From positions 46,350,047 through 46,414,046 of the forward strand of contig CM061918.1 of assembly GCA_031002005.1 (NCBI GenBank): 64,000 nt of DNA, in the 5' to 3' direction. Shown here piece by piece: positions 34,391-44,703 of the stretch. The notes under the pieces are model-generated. The model made no database searches, had not been told where the DNA came from, and saw only the letters and a list, made by a program, of their open reading frames with translations. Each line of letters begins with the position of its first letter. The stretch's first letter is position 1. Origin of the DNA: Vandiemenella viatica (taxonomy: Eukaryota; Arthropoda; Insecta; Orthoptera; Morabidae). A program made the position numbers and the translations under genes.

Positions 34391-35479
34391 TCATGGCTTT
34401 TTAAAAATTATCACAGTTAATGTTCCGTTAAAGTAACTGGTTCACAAGTTACCTACATTTAATATTATTAATGGGATAGTAACTTGATCTTTCTGTCTGT
34501 TGGTTAAGTTTTCACGACTGAACGGTTAAACCAAACTTGATAAAATTTCACAATGAAATACTGCGTATTATTAGGATGGACATAGGATAGTTTCCGTTGG
34601 ATAAACAACATATTTATTAACAAAATTTTGGAAACTATCCGAGCGATGACAGACAGACAGATAGCGTGTGAAAGTTTGCAATTTTATATCAGTCTCTCTG
34701 AATTTGTTTCTCACACAGTCAATTTGTGTATGCTTACGGATAACGTGTGCAAGACCCCGTAATGTTATATCGGTCACTCAGGCTTCGTTTATCTCGCTGT
34801 CACTTTGTGTATAATCTGTTCACAGACACAACTCATTGTATAGTATAGATGAATGTGGATTTGAGCTGCATGATTATCAATAAAGCCCAGTGGCAGACAC
34901 TGAAAGTGGCAGAGTTACACATAGAAAAGAAGTGTTTTCGCATGAATGGTTATAAGTAGCTAGCTCATGGGGTCCCAACCCCCAAAGGCTATATATCTTA
35001 GCTGAGGACAGCAAAAGCAGAAAGGTGTATAAAGTGGTAGCGACATAAGATGTCCCAATAAAGTGACATAATTTTAAACCACAAACGAAAATGTGCCGGA
35101 GGAATTGTTGTAGGTTTTATTACACAGTTAACTCGTTCAGTGCTGAGGACGTCTTCGGCCGTCCGCTATGGAGCATCCCAGTGACGGTGGACGGCTTGAG
35201 ACGTCCTTTCCCTATGGGACTGTATAGAAGGTTTGTGATTCCAGTACCTGGCCTACGAGCTCGCCCTTTCTCTCAGCCATTCATTAAAGTCTTACCTTTC
35301 ACCGAGTGAAGACCGTTTTCAAATTGGACAACTGGTGGTTTTGAACAATTTTTCAAACTTGGTGTTTTTTCTATTGATTAATTTCTCCCATCTATTTGAT
35401 AATTTAATAAATTAATAAAATAAAGAAGCAACACAACGAGAACAGGTTGGAAGTGAAAAAAATAAAACAATCCAACATG

Positions 35480-36222
35480 AGATAAAAGTTTTCAGACATG
35501 GTACACGTGGGTCTATATAGTAACTCTGAATGGAGCTCAACCGAGGACGAATGGAATGCATTAAAGACCGAAATAATGAAAGCTGGTAAAGAGACATTAG
35601 ACTTTAGGCAGCAAGTCGACCGAAAACCTTGGATCACAGATGAAATTTTAGAGTTGATGGATCAGAGGAGAAGGCACCAAAATGTTCAGGTTGAAGCAGA
35701 AAGAGAGCAATACAGACAATTTGGAAATACAACAGGAAATGCAGAGAAGCAAAAGAAAGATGGCTGCAAGAAAAGTTTAAAGAAGTAGAAAAGAAAAAGG
35801 TTGTAGGTAAAGTAGATGTAGCATATAGGTAGACCAAACAGAATTATGGATAAATAAGGAAAATAGGATAAAAACATTAAAGCTGCTGATGGAAAACCTC
35901 TTCTAAGTTCATAAGATACAGCTAACCGATTGAAGGAATACATTGAGAAACTGTATGATGGAGATGATTTGAACAACAGTGCATTAGAAATAGAAGTTGA
36001 TGTCGACATAGATGACATAGGTGATCCTGTTTTTAGGGCAGAATTTTATAGAGCTATGAATGATCTGAAATAAAATAAGACAGTTGGCATTGATGAGATT
36101 CCTGCAGAACTTATCAAATCCCTAGGAGAAAAAGACACACAAAAATTATTCAAACTTATATCAAAAAGTTATGAAACAGGAGAAATTCCAATCGATTTTA
36201 ATAAAAGTGTCATCTTCAAAGA
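35480..36222 (+). pseudogene. LINE ORF2 linker fragment (arm 1)
   Basis: The plus strand reads EWNALKTEIMKAGKETLDFR, RKPWITDEILELMDQRRRHQ, a stop near 35,787, later ANRLKEYIEKLYDGDD, VFRAEFYRAMNDLK, a TAA at about 36,072, then NKTVGIDEIPAELIKSLGEK and SYETGEIPIDFNKSVIF before similarity ends. This is the segment between endonuclease and RT plus the very first RT motif of non-LTR elements (pattern KAxGxDGIPAELxK). Endonuclease and RT core are both missing. Stops make it non-coding. An identical arrangement occurs in arm 2 at 56,222-56,964. Confidence 0.75.
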
Positions 36223-36399
36223 AATGCTATATTTAAACTGGAATTGTATATCAAAACAAAAATGTTTCCGAAACGGAAAAATATATCCGAAAAGCCACTT
36301 ATTGTACAAAAGAATAGTTTATTGGCATATCTGTGATATCTGCTGCTGTACACTAGGGACTTGGCTCTGAACTGTCTCAAGCATCAAATTCCGAAAAAT

Positions 36400-38140
36400 T
36401 CTTTCTTAATTTTTGATTTTACCTAATTCGATACCTTAATTTTCAAAAGCGATATGATATTTATCGCTTTCGGTTAGGTCGGTTAGGTATCAGAGGAGAT
36501 AAATGGCTCGTTAAAAAAAAAAAAAAAGCACGTGTAGAAATAACATTGACTACTTTTGCCCATTATGGTTCTAATTTCAAATAATTAAAAAGTTTTTGGT
36601 AATGATAATATTTTTGACCCTTAAGGGTTCAATTTAGAGGAAAGTTATATTTTAAAATTTGATGTGACTAAACCAGGATACTTTAATATTTAAAACGATA
36701 CCTTATTTATCGATTTCGGTTAGGTATCAAGGGAGATAAATGGCTCGTGACAGAAAAATGACGCTGCAGAAATATTAATACTTTTTCTCCTTTAAGGTTC
36801 GAATTTTGAAAAAAAAAATCTTTTTAAAATATGGTGAAACGGAACCGAAGACCTCAGTCTTTAAAATGATACCTCGTTTATCAATTTTGTTTAATTATCA
36901 AGTGAGATAAATGATTCGAGATACAAAAAATGATTTTTTCAAATACTGATATTTTTTCCCTTTAATGGTTCAATTCAGAAAAAATTCCTTTCTTAAAATG
37001 TAATGTACCACAGCGGAAACCTTAATTTTTAGAATGATACCTCATTTATATAGATCGGTTAGATATTAATTGAGATAAATGGCTCGTGATACAAAAATGG
37101 GTTGTAGAAATATTGATTTTTTTGCCTTTAAGAGTTGAATTTCAAAAATATTCTTTCTTAATATATGATGTCACTAAATCTGAGACATTAATCATCATAA
37201 TTCTACATCATTTACCGATTTCGGTTAGATACCCAGGGAGAAAATGGCTCGAGACACAATAAACACATTTTAGAAATATTGAAATTTTGCCCTTTAAGGG
37301 TTGAATTACGAAATATTCCTTTCTGAAAATATAATGTGACCACAGCGGAGACCTTACCCTTTAATATGTTACCACATTTATCTATATCGGTTAGATATCA
37401 AGGGAGATAATGGCTCTTGGCACAAAAATGCGTTGTAGAGCCATTTATACTTTTTCCCTTTAAGGGTTGAATTCCAAAAAAAAAAAAAAAAAAAAAAAAA
37501 TTCTTAATATATGACGTCACCAAAGCTGAGACATTACTCTTTTACTCTTCATAATCCTACTTCATTTATCGATTTCGGTTAGATATCCACAGAGATAGAT
37601 GGTTCCAGACCCAAAAACACGCATTTTAGAAATTTTGACATTTTTGCCCTCTAAGGGTCGAATTATGAAATATTCCTTTATTAAAATATAATGTGACCAC
37701 GGCTAGAGACATTAATCTTTAATATGATACCTCATTTATCTATTTAGGTTAGATATGAAGGGAGATAATGGGTCGTGACACAAAAACGCGTTACAGAAAT
37801 ATTGATACTTTTGCCCTTTAGGGTTGAATTCAGAAAAATTTCTGTCTTACTATATAATATGACCAAAGCGGAGATCTTAATCTTTAAAATGATACTTCAT
37901 TAAACGATTTTCAGATAAGTATCCAGGGAGATAAATGACTCGTAACACAAGAAACAGCATTTTAGAAATATTAACATTTTTTCCCTTTAAGGTTCGAATT
38001 CCGAAAAATTCCTTTCTTAAAAAATGATGTGACCAAATTGGAGACTATATGCTTTAAAATGACACCCCATTCATTGATTTCAGTTAAGTGCGAAGGGAAA
38101 TAATGGCTTGTGGCAAAAAAAAAACACGCCTTATAGAAAT
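36400..38140 (+). repeat. Tandem array, ~170 bp unit, about 10 units (arm 1)
   Basis: Each unit has the order 'gattttggttagatatcaag'-like text, 'ggagataaatggctcgtgac', 'aaatattgatactttttccc', 'tttaagggttgaattc', then 'ttctttcttaaaatatgatg' and 'tgac'. The 'gagataaatggctcg' mark recurs near 36,480, 36,730, 36,905, 37,072, 37,239, 37,405, 37,590, 37,760, 37,935 and 38,095, mostly 165-185 bp apart. Units differ by 15-30%. One unit carries a 25-A run (37,476-37,500). Confidence 0.9.
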
Positions 38141-38299
38141 AATATACATGATAATAATTACTTTAACTGTTATTTACACAGAAGTTTACAAATAACAATA
38201 CAGTGAGTGCAGTCAGTAATTAGTTACGAAGTCTGTTTAGTGAAAATTAATGAGGGAAAAAAAAGGCAAGAGGCGAGTACATTACGATATGTACAATCG

Positions 38300-38555
38300 T
38301 GCGTATTTTTTATTTTTTTTATTTGCTTTACACTTCGTCGACCTAAGGGTCATAGAGGCGGGGAAGGATGGGGAGTGGCAAGGAACAGGAAGTAATTCTG
38401 CCATGGCCTTTTGAAGGAAGCATCCCGACATTCACGTGGAGTGATTTGGAGGAAAACATGTAAAAACACATGTCTGGATGCCCGGACGGGGATTCGAACC
38501 CACGTCCTCACGAATGGGTGACCAGAGCGTTAACCGCTCACCTACCACGCTCGGT
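38300..38555 (-). repeat. tRNA-derived SINE (arm 1)
   Basis: Minus copy with reversed tail near 38,304-38,320, 3' end 'cgtcgacctaagggtcatag', body, reversed B-box 'gggattcgaaccc' and head to 38,555. The partner on the plus strand is 53,900-54,149. Confidence 0.85.
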
Positions 38556-39359
38556 GTGCATATATAAAAATTCTTACTAACAAACACTGTTTCTTTAGAA
38601 ACATACCTCTAAGCCAAGCAACATACTTATGAACCATTTCTTTTGTTAGGAGACGTCCCGTCCTTACCTATCACGGCCAAATCTGCTCCACACTTAAAAT
38701 ATTCGCCATGATCATCAAAGTTTCATCGAGCGGTCCTTTTGTTAAACGCGTACCGTCCTACAATACCTCTCAGGGTCAAATCTGCTTTCAGAGTATTATC
38801 GCACACCCGCCACTTCTTTCGCTGAAATCTGTTGTCCGCATGGGCGAGCCGCTTTCCCGGATACCTGGAATCGGCTGACATTTAAAGGTAAAGGCTAACA
38901 TCTGGTCACGTCAGCATCTGCATGCGTGTGCTGAATGTCGGGTCATCTCCACACATATTTTTCACTATATTGCATGTCGTCAGTTCCTTATTGCGATATA
39001 CTAGTACACTATGTTTCGATTATCTCAAACTGTTAAAATTACTTTCACTGTGAAAGTTTGGACAAAGTTAGAGAAATCTGTCACTCCGAAAGACCCAAGA
39101 TTCCGAAACACGGCGTCCATTGTCTGCATGACAACACTCGATCCCACTACTGTTGGTCATACGCAAGCGAAATTTTATTAACCACACTGTTAAGGGGAGC
39201 AGGAGATGGTCAAGTCCCTGGTGCAAAAAATTAGTTTGAGCTTTCCCCGCCAGAGGAACTTTGATTTGACGTTATACTCGTCCTGAAAATGGAGTTATTA
39301 CTATTTTTATACGCGCCATCCTATAGCAAGGAAATGTATTTGACAAACTTTGGAAGATA

Positions 39360-39838
39360 CGAGGCGCGTCCAGAAAGTAAGTTCCGTTTCAATTTATCTC
39401 CGCTGCAGCGCTGCGATTGCAGTTCCGCACATGCGCTGTAGACGATGTGTATCAAGGGGAAGAACTTGCGCCATTTGGAGATCGCTGTCAGTTACGTACG
39501 CTTTGTTGTGCTTGTTTGAAATGTCGGCGTTGATTGAAAATCCCGCCGCCTGTGGAATCAGGACTGTGATTCGGTTTCTGAATGCGAGGAAAGTGAAACC
39601 AAGTGAAATTTATAGGCAAATTTGCGATGTTTACGGACCAAATGCGATGAGTGATTCGATGGTGAGAAGATGGGTCCGACAGTTCAATGGCGGGCGTAGT
39701 GATGTGCACGATGAAGAACGAAGTGGGCGTCCACCTTTGGTTACAGAAGAACTGGCAAGACTTTCATCTGTTCTTACATCTCAAGTCTTTCCTTGACGGT
39801 CATCACTTCACCAATGACGACGAGCTGAAAGAAACTGT
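39360..39838 (+). mobile_element. Mariner deletion derivative, cut by the gap (arm 1)
   Basis: It starts after TA (39,358-39,359) with the TIR 'cgaggcgcgtccagaaagta'. The frame gives MSALIENPAACGIRTVIRFL, KPSEIYRQICDVYG and VRRWVRQFNGGRSDVHDEER, a mariner (SETMAR-type) HTH, then jumps to the transposase C-terminus. The element is interrupted by the N run after 'ctgaaagaaactgt'. The complete copy is in arm 2. Confidence 0.9.
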
Positions 39839-40838
39839 NNNNNNNNNNNNNNNNNNNNNNNNNNNNNNNNNNNNNNNNNNNNNNNNNNNNNNNNNNNNNN
39901 NNNNNNNNNNNNNNNNNNNNNNNNNNNNNNNNNNNNNNNNNNNNNNNNNNNNNNNNNNNNNNNNNNNNNNNNNNNNNNNNNNNNNNNNNNNNNNNNNNNN
40001 NNNNNNNNNNNNNNNNNNNNNNNNNNNNNNNNNNNNNNNNNNNNNNNNNNNNNNNNNNNNNNNNNNNNNNNNNNNNNNNNNNNNNNNNNNNNNNNNNNNN
40101 NNNNNNNNNNNNNNNNNNNNNNNNNNNNNNNNNNNNNNNNNNNNNNNNNNNNNNNNNNNNNNNNNNNNNNNNNNNNNNNNNNNNNNNNNNNNNNNNNNNN
40201 NNNNNNNNNNNNNNNNNNNNNNNNNNNNNNNNNNNNNNNNNNNNNNNNNNNNNNNNNNNNNNNNNNNNNNNNNNNNNNNNNNNNNNNNNNNNNNNNNNNN
40301 NNNNNNNNNNNNNNNNNNNNNNNNNNNNNNNNNNNNNNNNNNNNNNNNNNNNNNNNNNNNNNNNNNNNNNNNNNNNNNNNNNNNNNNNNNNNNNNNNNNN
40401 NNNNNNNNNNNNNNNNNNNNNNNNNNNNNNNNNNNNNNNNNNNNNNNNNNNNNNNNNNNNNNNNNNNNNNNNNNNNNNNNNNNNNNNNNNNNNNNNNNNN
40501 NNNNNNNNNNNNNNNNNNNNNNNNNNNNNNNNNNNNNNNNNNNNNNNNNNNNNNNNNNNNNNNNNNNNNNNNNNNNNNNNNNNNNNNNNNNNNNNNNNNN
40601 NNNNNNNNNNNNNNNNNNNNNNNNNNNNNNNNNNNNNNNNNNNNNNNNNNNNNNNNNNNNNNNNNNNNNNNNNNNNNNNNNNNNNNNNNNNNNNNNNNNN
40701 NNNNNNNNNNNNNNNNNNNNNNNNNNNNNNNNNNNNNNNNNNNNNNNNNNNNNNNNNNNNNNNNNNNNNNNNNNNNNNNNNNNNNNNNNNNNNNNNNNNN
40801 NNNNNNNNNNNNNNNNNNNNNNNNNNNNNNNNNNNNNN
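39839..40838. other. Assembly gap of exactly 1,000 N
   Basis: One uninterrupted run of N. The round length indicates a placeholder of unknown true size rather than a measured gap. It separates inverted-repeat arm 1 from the 3' half of a Ty3/Gypsy element, so the gypsy 5' half (5' LTR, gag) and the end of the mariner are not visible. Confidence 0.98.
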
Positions 40839-41180
40839 TGTTCCGTGATACGGGGGCAACTGTGCTAAAGGTCGCAAATGGAAAGTACGTCCAGCCAGCT
40901 GGAGCTTGTGTCGCGAGAATAACCATCAACAACAGGACCCAGCCAGTTTGAATTTGTCATTTTAACAGAATGTAGTCATAATGTCATCCTTGGATGGGAC
41001 TTCCTGAAGGCATCCCCAAGCTGTCATTGGACTGTGGAACGTCTGAGCTGCCAAATTGAAGAAGTCGTTGCGACGGGTACACGTAACACAGAATCTTCTG
41101 GAAGTTATTCGCCGTTGACAACGTGACAATCCCGCCGTTCGCAATGAGAAGAGTCCAGTAAAAAACACGGACGACCGCAA
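40839..41180 (+). pseudogene. Gypsy protease remnant
   Basis: Right after the gap the frame reads FRDTGATV, the aspartic-protease active-site motif DTGA(S/T), then LKVANGKYVQPAGACVARI. After a frameshift near 40,950 it continues as VILTECSHNVILGWDFLKA, the typical flap and second-domain region. Between DTGATV and LKVANGK the family normally has some 20 or more residues, so a short deletion is likely. A second frameshift and stops follow. Confidence 0.75.
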
Positions 41181-41599
41181 CCTTGAAGTGCTTGTCGATA
41201 GTAGAAAGTTTATTAGGCTCACGAAAGAAATCTACATACCAGCGGCTATCATAAGCATTATCGGTGGTCGAGGAGACATTTGGATCACCAACTGTCACGA
41301 GCAGTCACAAATTATCCCCAAGGGAATGTGCATAGGGACAGCTGAACCAGTCCAGGAGGGCGAGCTCAACGTCATTAACGAAGATCCATGCTCTGTTACT
41401 AGTACCGACAACACGCTGGAGGAAACAACTATGGAACTGCCAATAGGGTCCGGCCTGACCAAGGAACAACACCACCGGGTGTTAGCTATACTACGCCAAT
41501 TCTCTGGTGTATTCACACCCCAGCAAAAAAAGGTCAGACGAAACGGCCCACGATAAAGCATCGTATCAATACTGGGGATCATCCGCCCATTAGCCAGCG

Positions 41600-42740
41600 C
41601 TCGTACCGATTGTCACCAGTCGAAAGGCGAATAATTCGAGAGGAAGTGGAGAAGATGTTGCATAATGACATTATTCAACCTTCGGAGAGTCCCTTGGTCA
41701 TCTCCGGTGGTCCTCGTAAAGAAGAAGGATGGTACGTGGCGATTCTGTGTCGACTATCGGCGGCTGAACAAAATCACAAAGAAAGATGTCTACCCACTGC
41801 CGCGCATCGACGACGCCTTAGACTGCTTGAAAGGAGCTACATACTTCTCAACCATGGACATGCAGACAGGCTACTGGCAAATCGAGGTTGACGAAGCTGA
41901 CAGAGAAAAGACGGCTTTTTATTACACTGATGGCCTCTATGAATTCAAAGTAATGCCATTCGGATTATGCAAACGCTCCGGCCACATTCGAACGCATGAT
42001 GGACAACTTACTTCGGACACCTTAAGTGGACGACGTGTCTTTGTTATTTAGATGACATTGTTGTTTTCTCGAAAACATTTGAAGAACATCTGAGTCGCCT
42101 GTCAACGGTGCTGAAGTGTGTTCAGACTGCAGGACTCCGCCTCAATCCGAAGAAGTGCCTCTTCGTCGCCAGAGAGATAAAAATCCTGGGGCACCTGGTC
42201 AACGGAGATGGCGTCCGCGCTGATCCAGATAAAGTAAGGGCAGTCATGGAATTTCCAACTCCTCAGCACATTCGTGATGTGAGAAGCTTTCTTGGGCTGT
42301 GCTCATACTTCCGGCGTTTCATAAAAGGATTCTGTAACATGGCACGTCCACTGCAAGAACTTTTGCAGGGAGACGCCAAGTTTTACTGGGATGAAACTAA
42401 AGAAAGATCTTTCCAGGCACTTAAGGAGGCTCTAACTTCCGCACCAGTTCTAGCCTTATACGACGAGAATGCAGAAACTGAACTTCATACAGACGCCAGC
42501 GGTTATGGGATCGGTGCAGTGCTTGTGCAAATTCAGGAAGGTGCTGAGAAGGTGATAGCCTATGCATCAAGAGTATTCTCTAAGCCCGAGATAAACTACT
42601 CTACAACCGAGAAAGAATGCCTCGCAGTTGTCTGGGCTATCAACAAGTTTCGTCCGTATTTATTCGGCAAACCTTTCACCGTCGTAAACAGACCACCATT
42701 CTTTATGTTGGCTAACCAGCTTGAAGGATCCATCAGGTCG
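41600..42740 (+). pseudogene. Gypsy reverse transcriptase and RNase H, frameshifted
   Basis: RT blocks are visible: VERRIIREEVEKMLHNDIIQ, WSSPVVLVKKKDGTWRFCVD, YFSTMDMQTGYWQIEVDEAD, FKVMPFGLC, the YLDD catalytic box (near 42,043-42,055), then LNPKKCLF, ILGHLVNGDGV and VRSFLGLCSYFRRFIKGF. RNase H follows with ELHTDASGYGIGAVLVQ and NYSTTEKECLAVVWAINKFR. One-base frameshifts occur near 41,690, 41,972 and 42,020, and another near 42,700 leads into the next frame. Catalytic residues themselves are kept. Length and order match a full gypsy RT-RH. Confidence 0.9.
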
Positions 42741-44304
42741 ACTAGCAAGATGGGCACTTAGACTTCAAGAGTACGACGTCACGGTGGTATTCAAAAACGG
42801 ACGCAAACACAAGGATGCCGACAGCCTTTCAAGGAATCCTTTAATAGAACACAACAGCATGAATGGAATTTCAGCCCTCGCTGAATTAGGTGACGTTGCA
42901 GCTGAACAGAGGGAAGATTCAGAGTTATTAAGAACCATAGACGCCTTGGAGAAAGGAGAACCGGCCAAAGGAGGGTTTCAATTGATAGATGGGACATTGT
43001 ATAAGAACAACTACGATCCACTAGGCCCCAAGTGGCTTCTGGTCGTTCCAGCTCATCTCCAGCCAGCTATTCTCAAGTATTTCCACGACGCTCCAATATC
43101 CGGTCATCTGGGATTTGTGAAGACCCTGGACCGAATCAGACGCAGGTATTACTGGAAGGGTCTCTACCGATCTGTCAAGCATTATGTGAGTCACTGTAAA
43201 GAGTGCCAGCGACGGAAACATGTGCCGCAATTACCTCCAGGTCATCTAGTACCAATTCCACCTGCAGCAGTTCCATTCCACCGAATTGGGATCGACCTTT
43301 TGGGGAGGTTCCCGAAGTCGACAACCGGTAACCGATGGATAATAGTCTGCACCGACTACCTCACGCGCTACGCTGTCACCAAACCTGTGCCGACTGCAGA
43401 AGCTCCAGAGGTTGCAAAATTTCTAGTAGAAGACATTATTTTGAAGCATGGAGCACCACGTGTGATGATATCCGATCGTGGAAAGGTATTCCAGTCAAGA
43501 CTAGTATCAGAGGTCATGTCAAGATGCGACGTTGTCCACAGGATGACAACTGCATACCACCCTCAGACAAACGGTCTCACAGAACGCTTCAACAAGACAT
43601 TAGCCGATATGCTGTCGATGTATGTGGATGTTGAGCAGAAGGATTGGGATACAATACTGCCAGTGGTCACATTTGCTTATAATACAGCAAGGCAAGATAC
43701 GACAGGCTTCACTCCGTTTTTTCTGCTCCATGGCCGTGAAGCTGAGACCACAATGGATACGCTGTTCCCATTCCAGCCGGACGACACTCAGGATGACTAT
43801 ATAAAACAGCTCATTACCAGGGTCGAAGAAGCAAGACAGCTGGCTCGCATACGAACACTGGCCACCCAGGAGAGGGACCGTCAGCGGTATGACGGCAAGC
43901 ACCGACCTGTTGCGTACAACCCAGGAGATCTCGTATGGATTTTTACCCCTGTCCGGAAGGTTGGGCTATCAGAAAAGTTACTGAAGCGGTACTTTGGTCC
44001 GTATCGTGTCATACGCCGCCGGTCAGACGTCACATACGAAGTCGAGGATTATGAGCCGTCTTCGAAACGACGAAAGCGAAGGGACATTGTTCACGTCCTC
44101 CGCATGAAGCCTTACTACAATCCTGACGAGCAGCTAGGCACAACCAGCTTCTTGTTCAAGGACTCTGAGGACGGTTTGGATACTGAGGAAGTAGGACAGG
44201 AAGATAATAGTACAAACAGGAGGGGCCCTCCAGAACTGCCATACAGAGGACCCACGACAAGATCAAGATCCAGGACACTTCAGCGTGCCCCAAAAGAAAT
44301 CTAA
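42721..44304 (+). CDS. Gypsy integrase, intact open frame (pol C-terminus)
   Basis: The 527-codon frame begins inside RNase H connection sequence (PSGRLARWALRLQEYDV, HKDADSLSRNPL). It then has the integrase zinc-binding HHCC region (SGHLGFVKTLDRIRRRYYWK, then HYVSHCKECQRRKH) and the DDE core: D in RIGIDLLGRFPK, D in VMISDRGKVF, E in TNGLTERFNKTL. After that comes a GPY/F-type C-terminal module (NPGDLVWIFTPVRKVGLSEK, RYFGPYRVIRR). The tail is charged and Ser/Arg-rich. It normally forms part of a Gag-Pol polyprotein; the ATG at 42,721 is therefore only the first Met in frame, not a real start. It inserts element cDNA into chromosomal DNA. No broken catalytic residue is seen in this domain, in contrast to RT and PR. 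Confidence 0.9.
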   Translation: MKDPSGRLARWALRLQEYDVTVVFKNGRKHKDADSLSRNPLIEHNSMNGISALAELGDVAAEQREDSELLRTIDALEKGEPAKGGFQLIDGTLYKNNYDPLGPKWLLVVPAHLQPAILKYFHDAPISGHLGFVKTLDRIRRRYYWKGLYRSVKHYVSHCKECQRRKHVPQLPPGHLVPIPPAAVPFHRIGIDLLGRFPKSTTGNRWIIVCTDYLTRYAVTKPVPTAEAPEVAKFLVEDIILKHGAPRVMISDRGKVFQSRLVSEVMSRCDVVHRMTTAYHPQTNGLTERFNKTLADMLSMYVDVEQKDWDTILPVVTFAYNTARQDTTGFTPFFLLHGREAETTMDTLFPFQPDDTQDDYIKQLITRVEEARQLARIRTLATQERDRQRYDGKHRPVAYNPGDLVWIFTPVRKVGLSEKLLKRYFGPYRVIRRRSDVTYEVEDYEPSSKRRKRRDIVHVLRMKPYYNPDEQLGTTSFLFKDSEDGLDTEEVGQEDNSTNRRGPPELPYRGPTTRSRSRTLQRAPKEI

Positions 44305-44324
44305 CAGCGGGACGCTGTTTTCCT

Positions 44325-44339
44325 CAGGAGAGGGAGCAA
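44325..44339 (+). promoter_or_regulatory. Polypurine tract of the gypsy element
   Basis: Purine-rich caggagagggagcaa sits directly before the LTR's TG, the place where plus-strand DNA synthesis is primed in LTR retrotransposons. Confidence 0.7.
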
Positions 44340-44703
44340 TGCCGCATGAACGCCAGTGTACCGTCTGCCAGCATGGCGCAGCGGGTAGCGTCACGAATTG
44401 CGGTACCGAAGGTCGCCGGTTCAATCCCGCCCACTGACAAAAATTATTTAATTCTGTTTATTATTTCCAGAAGATTCTACATGTTTCCTAAGGTCACTTG
44501 TAACTTCTACACATTTCATTTGTTAACTACTCTTGTAATCTCTAGTACGTTCTATCTGTGTATAAATAGAAGAGCATTCTGCCCAAGAGGCAGTCAGTGC
44601 TGCGTGTATGTTTGAGTTCTCAATAAACCTGTTCTCAGTTTAAGTGCTGTGTTCATTGACAAGTAACCTTCGAATTCACACCTGCCCCGGTTCCAACGCG
44701 ACA
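44340..44703 (+). repeat. Gypsy 3' LTR
   Basis: It begins TGCCGC after the polypurine tract and ends ..CGACA (TG...CA rule), about 364 bp. It contains a core promoter (TATAAATA at 44,561 and initiator-like TCAGTG near 44,594) and a polyadenylation signal AATAAA at 44,622-44,627. The 5' LTR is hidden in the gap, so the 3' border cannot be confirmed by alignment. Confidence 0.7.
44368..44437 (+). repeat. tRNA-like segment inside the LTR
   Basis: The A-box-like tggcgcagcgggtag (44,374-44,388) and a B-box ggttcaatccc (44,418-44,428) are spaced as in a tRNA gene. The T-arm pairs at four of five positions. The acceptor arm does not close well, so it is not a functional tRNA gene. It looks like a tRNA-derived SINE head captured by, or inserted in, the LTR. 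Confidence 0.6.

Larger units (their letters stand above)
28139..39838 (+). repeat. Arm 1 of a giant inverted repeat (11.7 kb)
   Basis: Almost every stretch here is found in reverse complement at 52,621-64,000 in the same order. Paired coordinates sum to about 92,140 at the outer end, 92,400 in the middle and 92,459 at the inner end, so the arms are collinear apart from small indels and one SINE. It ends exactly at the N run, inside a mariner element. By eye, the last ~0.9 kb is nearly identical between arms, whereas sampled outer stretches differ by roughly 3-6%. Stretches 30,032-31,139, 31,379-32,328 and 38,556-39,359 hold nothing recognisable beyond this duplication. Confidence 0.95.
40839..44703 (+). 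mobile_element. Ty3/Gypsy LTR retrotransposon, 3' portion
   Basis: In order: protease remnant, reverse transcriptase, RNase H, integrase, polypurine tract and 3' LTR. This PR-RT-RH-IN order defines Ty3/Gypsy. The 5' part lies in the gap. No envelope-like frame follows the integrase: only ~35 bp separate its stop from the LTR. The element carries several one-base frameshifts in PR and RT, so this copy is not autonomous. Confidence 0.93.

Noticed and set aside
35091..35309. 72-codon frame MCRRNCC... present in both arms (also 57,136-57,354)
   Set aside because: Identity just reflects the inverted repeat; no domain recognised, no upstream signals.
36400..38140. CRISPR-like array
   Set aside because: Units are whole diverged ~170 bp repeats without constant short repeats and unique spacers, and the genome is animal.
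39687..40877. Long open frames of 367-393 codons across 39,687-40,932
   Set aside because: They read through the 1,000-N gap, and nearly all residues are undefined.
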